Source of the DNA: Anaerobiospirillum sp. NML120449
GTDB taxonomy: Bacteria > Pseudomonadota > Gammaproteobacteria > Enterobacterales > Succinivibrionaceae
Reading direction: 5' to 3'
Assembly: GCF_023051105.1 (NCBI RefSeq)
Contig: NZ_JALKIL010000002.1
Span: 62,001-126,000 of the forward strand
Length of the DNA stretch: 64,000 nt
Of the stretch, positions 61,017 to 64,000 are shown in pieces. Made by a program: the position numbers and the translations under genes. The notes beneath the pieces were generated by a model. It saw only the letters and a list, made by a program, of their open reading frames with translations. It had not been told where the DNA came from and did not search any database. Numbering within the stretch: position 1 is the first letter of the stretch; every line of letters begins with the position of its first letter.

Positions 61017-63278
61017 ATGAGATATATCGTTAAGCGCGATGGCCGCAAGGTGGCCTTTAATCGTAACAAGATTGCCAATGCCATCAGGAAATCGCTGATC
61101 TCCGTGCGTCCGGGTGAGGAGCTTAGCGATGAGGAGAGCCGTCAGGTTGAGGCTCTTACCTCCGAGGTTGTGGAAATAATCGACCTCAAGGACGAAGGTG
61201 CGCCTGATGTTGAGCACATTCAGGATGTTATTGAGCGCGTGCTGGTCAGAAACAATCTTTCTGATGTGGCCAAGAATTTTATTATCTACCGTCAGCAGCG
61301 TACCAATGTGCGTACCTACAATGCTGATCTGACCCGCATTTACCGTGATCTGACCTCCAAGTCCTCAGCTGACATGGATCTCAAGCGCGAAAACGCCAAT
61401 ATCGACGCCAATGCCCCTATGGGCCTGATGCTGCGTTTTGGCTCCGAGGGCTCCAAGGACTTCGTCAAGCGCTATGTGCTCCGTCCTGAGCACTCAGTAG
61501 CTCACTCCAATGGCTCTATCCATATCCATGATCTGGACTTTTACCTGCTGACCATCAACTGCTGTCAGATTGATCTTACCAGTCTGTTCAGACGCGGTTT
61601 TTCTACAGGTCACGGCTTCCTGCGTGAGCCTCAGTCCATTCAGTCCGCTGCCGCCCTGTCCTGTATTGCCATTCAGTCCAATCAGAATGACATGCATGGC
61701 GGTCAGTCCATTCCCATGTTTGAGTACGATCTGGCCCCTTATGTGGTCAAGTCCTATATCAAGCATCTGTGCCAGGTTATTCGCATTGTGCTGCGTGATG
61801 ACGAGGCTGATCTTGAGGATCTCAAAAAGCAGATCGAGCAGCTTTATGAGCAGCACGATACTGTGCTTTCCGATGAGGTTCAGGCCATTATTTTCTCAGC
61901 CCTGGCAGCACTGCCGGCCATAAGCGCCATGAATGAGGATGTCGGTGATACCGTCAGCTACATTCTCAAGGAGGCCCACAAGCTGACCAGCCGTGAGACA
62001 TATCAGGCCATGGAGGCGGTAATCCACAACCTCAATTCCATGCAGAGCCGCGCCGGTGCTCAGGTACCTTTTTCCTCCATCAATTACGGTACCGGTACCA
62101 CAGCCGAGCAGCGCATGATTATGAAGAATGTGCTGCTGGCCACTGATGCCGGCCTTGGCAGTGGTGAAACCCCTATCTTCCCTGTACAGATCTTCAAGGT
62201 CAAAAACGGCGTCAACACAGCTGAGGGCGATCCTAATTACGATCTGTTCCGTCTTGCCTGCAAGGTCAGCGCAAAGCGTCTGTTCCCTAATTTCTCTTTC
62301 CTTGATGCCCCTTACAACAGCCAGTACTACGTTGAGGGCCATCCTGAGACCGAGGTAGCCGTAATGGGCTGCCGTACCCGTGTCTTTGGCAATGATTACG
62401 ACAAGACCAAACAGGTTATTCCAGGACGTGGCAATCTGTCCTTTACCACAGTAAACCTGCCACGCCTTGCCATTGAGGCCCATGGATCAGTATCAAAATT
62501 CTTTGAGTCTCTGGACCGTACCGTAAACATGGTCTTTGAGCAGCTCATGGACCGCTTTGAAATCATTGCCGAAAAGCATGTCTACAATTACCCTTTCCTC
62601 ATGGGACAGGGAGTGTGGATTGATTCAGGCCGTCTGCACTGGGATGACAAGATCCGTGATGTCATCAAAAACGGCTCACTGTCAGTGGGCTTTATCGGCC
62701 TTGCCGAAGCTCTGGTAGCTCTGACCGGTCATCACCATGGTGAAAGCGAGAGCTCTCTTGAGCTTGGCACCTCCATTATCAGACATATGCGTGAGCTTAC
62801 TGATGCCCATACAGCCAAAACAGGTCTGAACTTCTCCCTGTTCTCCACACCGGCTGAAGGCCTGTCTGGACGCTTCGTCAATATTGACCGCAAGATCTAC
62901 GGCGAGATTAAGGGCGTAACCGATCGCTCCTACTACACCAACAGCTTCCATGTGCCTGTTTATTACAACATCAGCGCAGCTGACAAGATCCGCATTGAGG
63001 GACGCTTCCACGAGCTTTGTAATGCCGGTGCCATTTCCTATGTCGAAATGGATGGCGATCTGACCCGCAATGTTGATGCTTTTGAGCGTGTGGTGCTTTA
63101 CATGCGCGACTGCGGCGTAGGCTACGGCTCCATCAATCACCCTGTCGACCGCTGCCCTGTATGCGGCTATGTGGGCGTGATTAATGATGTCTGCCCTAAG
63201 TGCGGCCGTAAGGATGGCGAGGGTGTGACCATAGAGCGCCTGAGCAAGCTGGGCGTCGACTGCATTTGCAGAGGCTGA
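61017..63278 (+). CDS. nrdD: Class III (anaerobic) ribonucleotide reductase NrdD, lacking its glycyl-radical tail
   Basis: Makes deoxyribonucleotides without O2 using a glycyl radical. I start it at ATG 61017 (MRYIVKRDGRKVAF), with GGAG upstream; an upstream in-frame start at 60963 adds unrelated residues. Of 753 residues, the first 100 or so are an ATP-cone (YIVKRDGRKVAFNRNKIANA). The catalytic barrel includes GSIHIHDLDFYLLTINCCQI and QNDMHGGQSIPMFEYDLAP. The C-terminal zinc site reads CPVCGYVG...CPKCGRKDGEGV. There the protein stops, as ERLSKLGVDCICRG, where homologues continue with ERIRRITGYLVG-type sequence carrying the radical Gly. That segment is a separate ORF downstream. No nrdG activase gene is visible. 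Confidence 0.93.
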   Translation: MRYIVKRDGRKVAFNRNKIANAIRKSLISVRPGEELSDEESRQVEALTSEVVEIIDLKDEGAPDVEHIQDVIERVLVRNNLSDVAKNFIIYRQQRTNVRTYNADLTRIYRDLTSKSSADMDLKRENANIDANAPMGLMLRFGSEGSKDFVKRYVLRPEHSVAHSNGSIHIHDLDFYLLTINCCQIDLTSLFRRGFSTGHGFLREPQSIQSAAALSCIAIQSNQNDMHGGQSIPMFEYDLAPYVVKSYIKHLCQVIRIVLRDDEADLEDLKKQIEQLYEQHDTVLSDEVQAIIFSALAALPAISAMNEDVGDTVSYILKEAHKLTSRETYQAMEAVIHNLNSMQSRAGAQVPFSSINYGTGTTAEQRMIMKNVLLATDAGLGSGETPIFPVQIFKVKNGVNTAEGDPNYDLFRLACKVSAKRLFPNFSFLDAPYNSQYYVEGHPETEVAVMGCRTRVFGNDYDKTKQVIPGRGNLSFTTVNLPRLAIEAHGSVSKFFESLDRTVNMVFEQLMDRFEIIAEKHVYNYPFLMGQGVWIDSGRLHWDDKIRDVIKNGSLSVGFIGLAEALVALTGHHHGESESSLELGTSIIRHMRELTDAHTAKTGLNFSLFSTPAEGLSGRFVNIDRKIYGEIKGVTDRSYYTNSFHVPVYYNISAADKIRIEGRFHELCNAGAISYVEMDGDLTRNVDAFERVVLYMRDCGVGYGSINHPVDRCPVCGYVGVINDVCPKCGRKDGEGVTIERLSKLGVDCICRG

Positions 63279-63517
63279 GCCTGACCTGTCAGACCGGCAC
63301 CAGCATTCTGCCGGTGCCGGGCTGGCCTGGCGCCTGCCTTACGGCAGCGGCGCCCGCATGCTGCAGCCTGCACAACAGCAGAGCACAGCACTGCAGAGCA
63401 GGCCGCTGGCATGAGTGAGATTTTCCAGTAACAGGACCGGCAGCTGCCGGCCTTTGGGTACGGCTGCAGCGCCCGGTGACAGACAGGGGCCGCAGCCAGG
63501 CATTTCTGGGAGCAAAT
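63279..63517 (+). other. Structured spacer between nrdD and the glycyl-radical ORF
   Basis: 239 bp, GC-rich, with several dyads: GGCACCAGCATTCTGCCGGTGCC near 63296-63318, GGCGCC...GGCGCC near 63329-63354, and CCGGCAGCTGCCGG at 63438-63451. There are stop codons in all frames, including a second TGA one codon after the nrdD stop, so read-through cannot join the two parts. Confidence 0.6.
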
Positions 63518-63679
63518 ATGATTACAAGAGTAAAGGTACAAAACGGCATTGCCGGTGAGGGCGTCAAGTTTGAGCGTATCCGCCGCGTAACCGGATATCT
63601 GGTAGGTTCTCTGGACCGCTTTAACAATGGCAAGCGCGCTGAGGAAAAAGACAGGGTCAAGCACCTGCACCTCAAGTAG
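63518..63679 (+). CDS. Stand-alone glycyl-radical domain of NrdD
   Basis: A 53-residue ORF with ATG at 63518 and GGGAG nine bases upstream. Residues 14-53 match the C-terminal end of class III reductases: GEGVKFERIRRVTGYLVGS then LDRFNNGKRAEEKDRVKH. Gly26 in RRVTGYLVG is the expected radical site. The first 13 residues (MITRVKVQNGIAG) have no counterpart that I recognise. GEGV.(I/F)ER(L/I) is present both here and at the end of nrdD, so the junction is duplicated rather than simply cut. It lies in a different frame from nrdD and shares its terminator. It could restore NrdD as a second subunit, or be a spare-part domain like GrcA/YfiD is for pyruvate formate-lyase. The motif match is strong; function is inferred. 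Confidence 0.8.
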   Translation: MITRVKVQNGIAGEGVKFERIRRVTGYLVGSLDRFNNGKRAEEKDRVKHLHLK

Positions 63680-64000
63680 CAGCAGGATCTGCCACAGGCT
63701 CTGTCCCGGTCCCTGCAATGCAACTGCAAAGGCCTGGCACCCAGGGCAGATACCTTACACGCAATCATAATCAGGCCCGCTGTGAGACCTGCTCACAGCG
63801 GGCACTGTTTTATCCGTGGTGTGGATATCAGGCCATGGCCTTACAGTAACAATTTTGCATTGGGCCTGTAAAAATCAGATGCCGTAATCGCTTATTATTA
63901 GAATTACAGGCCATAAGCTCTGCTGTTAAAGTAATTTGATACCTGAGGCCTTTGCTTTGCGTTACAGGTGTGGTGTGCACGTGTACGCTCAGCAGTCACA
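63680..64000. other. Right edge, non-coding
   Basis: It contains the terminator at 63775-63813 and then AT-containing DNA (63840-63950) that could be a promoter for a gene beyond the window. No coding frame is seen. Confidence 0.45.
63775..63813 (+). terminator. Terminator of the nrdD transcript
   Basis: A 12-bp perfect stem GCCCGCTGTGAG / CTCACAGCGGGC with a five-base loop, followed by ACTGTTTTA. It lies about 95 bp past the small glycyl-radical ORF and none precedes it after nrdD, so both ORFs are probably on one RNA. Confidence 0.82.

Noticed and set aside
63271-63517. Simple frameshift or stop-codon read-through joining nrdD to the glycyl-radical ORF
   Set aside because: The parts are 239 bp apart with stops in every frame, and the GEGV-ER junction is present in both, so a single indel cannot explain it.

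Overview
The window looks like a chromosomal segment of a gammaproteobacterium. The ATP synthase, parA-parB, rsmG and mnmG genes, the ftsY/rsmD divergent pair, and the cydABX-DC and exbB-exbD-tonB sets all fit that class. The facultative/microaerobic anaerobe profile (cytochrome bd oxidase, class III ribonucleotide reductase), the EarP-type EF-P and the many Ala-rich low-complexity inserts would suit the Succinivibrionaceae, but that placement is inference.

Layout. 1-8.3 kb: the start of an unidentified acidic protein, then cydA-cydB-cydX-cydD-cydC (bd oxidase and its ABC exporter) on the minus strand, with a promoter carrying an FNR-like site. 9.4-14.3 kb: exbB, exbD and tonB facing a TonB-dependent receptor. 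14.7-17.8 kb: ftsY with 81-bp internal tandem repeats, and divergent rsmD. 18.4-25.2 kb: atpBEFHAGDC (minus). 27.4-32.2 kb: rsmG, parA, parB and atpI (minus), cut off from the atp operon by a terminator and about 2.2 kb without genes. 34.4-50.0 kb: a complete 4-hydroxyphenylacetate (homoprotocatechuate) degradation cluster on the plus strand, in the order G1-G2-E-D-F-[MFS, succinate-semialdehyde dehydrogenase]-H-I-X-A-B-C. It sits between rsmG and mnmG, which are normally neighbours. 50.5 kb: a small secreted protein. 51.9-53.8 kb: mnmG. 53.8-57.3 kb: a gene-free stretch with features of a replication origin. 57.3-59.9 kb: efp and earP. 61.0-63.7 kb: nrdD followed by a separate tiny ORF.

How the genes work together. 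HpaBC and HpaD need O2 and convert 4-hydroxyphenylacetate through homoprotocatechuate. HpaE-G-F-H-I then yield pyruvate and succinic semialdehyde, which the in-cluster dehydrogenase would turn into succinate. The bd oxidase fits life at low O2. EF-P has Arg at position 32 and lies beside EarP, the rhamnosyltransferase that modifies that residue.

Two observations stand out. First, the class III ribonucleotide reductase ends just after its zinc-site cysteines and lacks the glycyl-radical tail. That tail (motif RRVTGYLVGSLDRFNN) is encoded 239 bp downstream, in another frame, as its own 53-residue ORF with a ribosome binding site and a shared terminator. This would be a two-piece NrdD, or an autonomous glycyl-radical subunit comparable in concept to GrcA/YfiD. 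Second, 56.42-56.66 kb combines an AT-rich stretch with GATCT-type 13-mer-like repeats and eight boxes related to TGTGGG(A/T)(A/T), four in each orientation. It lies beside GATC-rich 100-105 bp tandem repeats, at the place where plus-strand composition changes from C-rich to G-rich: a candidate oriC with a non-canonical DnaA box.
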